Origin: Eggerthellaceae bacterium
GTDB lineage: Bacteria > Actinomycetota > Coriobacteriia > Coriobacteriales > Eggerthellaceae
Assembly: GCA_017459485.1 (NCBI GenBank)
Contig: JAFUCW010000092.1
Location: 1-5,137 of the forward strand
Length of the DNA stretch: 5,137 nt
Direction: 5' to 3'
Part shown: in pieces, positions 4,531 through 5,137 of the stretch
How the letters are laid out: each line of letters begins with the position of its first letter
How positions within the stretch are numbered: position 1 is the stretch's first letter
Made by a program: the position numbers and the translations under genes
Notes under the pieces: model-generated
Told to the model about the DNA's origin: nothing
Seen by the model: the letters and a program-made list of their open reading frames with translations, nothing else
Databases searched by the model: none

Positions 4531-5137
4531 TTACGAACGAACCGACATGTCGGGGTTGATTTCCATGGATTGGAAGCGGTTCGCCATGTATTCGTCGTCG
4601 AAGTTTTCAGCGTAGAACTGCTCTACTCCGGGCGCCGGCACGTGCCCCGCCTTGCGCGCACCCCAGTTGTCGAGCGCCTGAAGCGTCATGACGCAGTTTA
4701 CAAGCATTAATGAGGCGCATACAACCGTCACGCCATAACGAAGCTTCCATGGAATGAGGTTGAAAAGCCGTAGGAAAATCGGAAGGAGAAGCTTGATCCA
4801 TACCGTTCCAAGAACGCCGAACATGGAGGCGAAGAGCAGGCAGGTACGCCCACCGAACAAATCGCCAAGGAATTCGTTCGAGTAATCCCATGCCTTCGCA
4901 CCGAACGAAACCTCCATGAACCAGCTGACGAAGTATTCGAACGCACCGCCAATGATGGTGCAGACAATGAAAATGAAAATGATGTTGCGGTCTTTGAAGC
5001 GGTTAAGCGCTATGGTCATGAGTACGGCGCCGATGCCGTAAATGGGCGAGAAGGGACCCCAGAGCAGGCCAGCGCGGTCCTGAAGGACGCCAGGTTCAAC
5101 GACGACCATGTGGAAGATAATCTCGAAGCTTAGACAG
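4531..5137 (-). CDS. CmpB-type putative ABC-transporter permease, 5' end beyond the window
   Basis: This is a multi-span membrane protein of the family annotated as putative ABC-transporter type IV/CmpB (PF06541-like), common in Gram-positive anaerobes; the molecular role is not established and no ATPase gene is visible nearby. Numbered from the Met at 5109, seen are GPFSPIYGIGAV at 18-29, GGAFEYFVSWFMEVSFG at 54-70 followed by WDYS at 74-77 and GGRTCL at 86-91, and about four hydrophobic spans (near 15-35, 42-66, 90-115 and 121-142). A polar C-terminal tail ends in a TAA. The frame stays open for nine more codons to the window edge (reading CLSFEIIFH), and these resemble the helix containing a conserved Glu that normally precedes the GPFxPIYG motif. 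The ATG at 5109, with no ribosome site, is therefore probably internal and the true start lies to the right. Confidence 0.85.
   Translation of the reverse strand, partial: CLSFEIIFHMVVVEPGVLQDRAGLLWGPFSPIYGIGAVLMTIALNRFKDRNIIFIFIVCTIIGGAFEYFVSWFMEVSFGAKAWDYSNEFLGDLFGGRTCLLFASMFGVLGTVWIKLLLPIFLRLFNLIPWKLRYGVTVVCASLMLVNCVMTLQALDNWGARKAGHVPAPGVEQFYAENFDDEYMANRFQSMEINPDMSVRS
4542..4553. repeat. Perfect 12-bp palindrome CCGACATGTCGG
   Basis: The sequence equals its own reverse complement and lies in the last codons of the CmpB-type gene. Flanking AACC and GGGGTT can extend the symmetry with a 2-nt bulge. Nine bases, CCGACATGT, recur at 2821-2829 over the start codon of the unknown extracytoplasmic protein. 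It could be a protein site or part of a transcript end, or chance; no function is shown. Confidence 0.5.

Noticed and set aside
4384..4710. 108-aa plus-strand frame starting in the gap after fumarase beta
   Set aside because: It starts with a TTG lacking a ribosome site and mostly reads the antisense of the CmpB-type gene.
1..5137. CRISPR array, insertion sequence or integration site
   Set aside because: No regularly spaced direct repeats, terminal inverted repeats or transposase/integrase fragments were seen anywhere in the window.

Overview
The window is a compact stretch of bacterial chromosome holding six protein genes, two of them cut by the window edges. Base composition is moderately GC-rich by eye (mid-50s percent, not computed). 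The organism is probably an anaerobic Gram-positive. Three things point that way: a class I (iron-sulfur) fumarase split into alpha and beta subunits, a CmpB-type putative ABC-transporter permease of a kind common in Firmicutes and Coriobacteriia, and a TerC protein with a TTG start. I lean towards the Coriobacteriia (Eggerthella/Slackia-like), but that is inference from gene content and style, not a database match. I see no insertion sequence, integrase, CRISPR array, rRNA or tRNA.

Layout, left to right. (1) On the minus strand, positions 1-289 hold the N-terminal third of ribonuclease D. (2) Divergent from it, after a 46-bp gap, is a diacylglycerol/lipid kinase gene (336-1259, plus strand). 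(3) The kinase gene runs tail-to-tail into a TerC-family membrane protein gene (1256-2083, minus strand), and their stop codons interlock in the single tetranucleotide CTAG. (4) Upstream of terC on the same strand, 9 bp away, is a gene for a single-span, membrane-anchored extracytoplasmic protein of unknown function (2093-2827); the two look like one operon. (5) A 135-bp divergent control region (2828-2962) follows. It carries a nearly symmetric element that gives a -10 hexamer on both strands, plus ACATGT-like hexamers spaced about two helical turns apart. (6) The fumarase alpha and beta genes (2963-3817 and 3814-4377, plus strand) overlap by ATGA. (7) A 153-bp convergent gap holds one hairpin that could serve as a terminator. 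(8) A CmpB-type multi-span membrane protein lies on the minus strand (4531-5137) and is open at the right edge.

The fumarase pair makes a two-subunit [4Fe-4S] hydro-lyase interconverting fumarate and malate, fitting a branched or reductive TCA pathway in an anaerobe. The TerC/unknown-protein operon is the most open biology here. TerC proteins in other Gram-positives export manganese and help metalate secreted enzymes, so an extracytoplasmic protein encoded just upstream could be a partner or client. I did not find a clearly new system; most of the window is core metabolism and envelope housekeeping.
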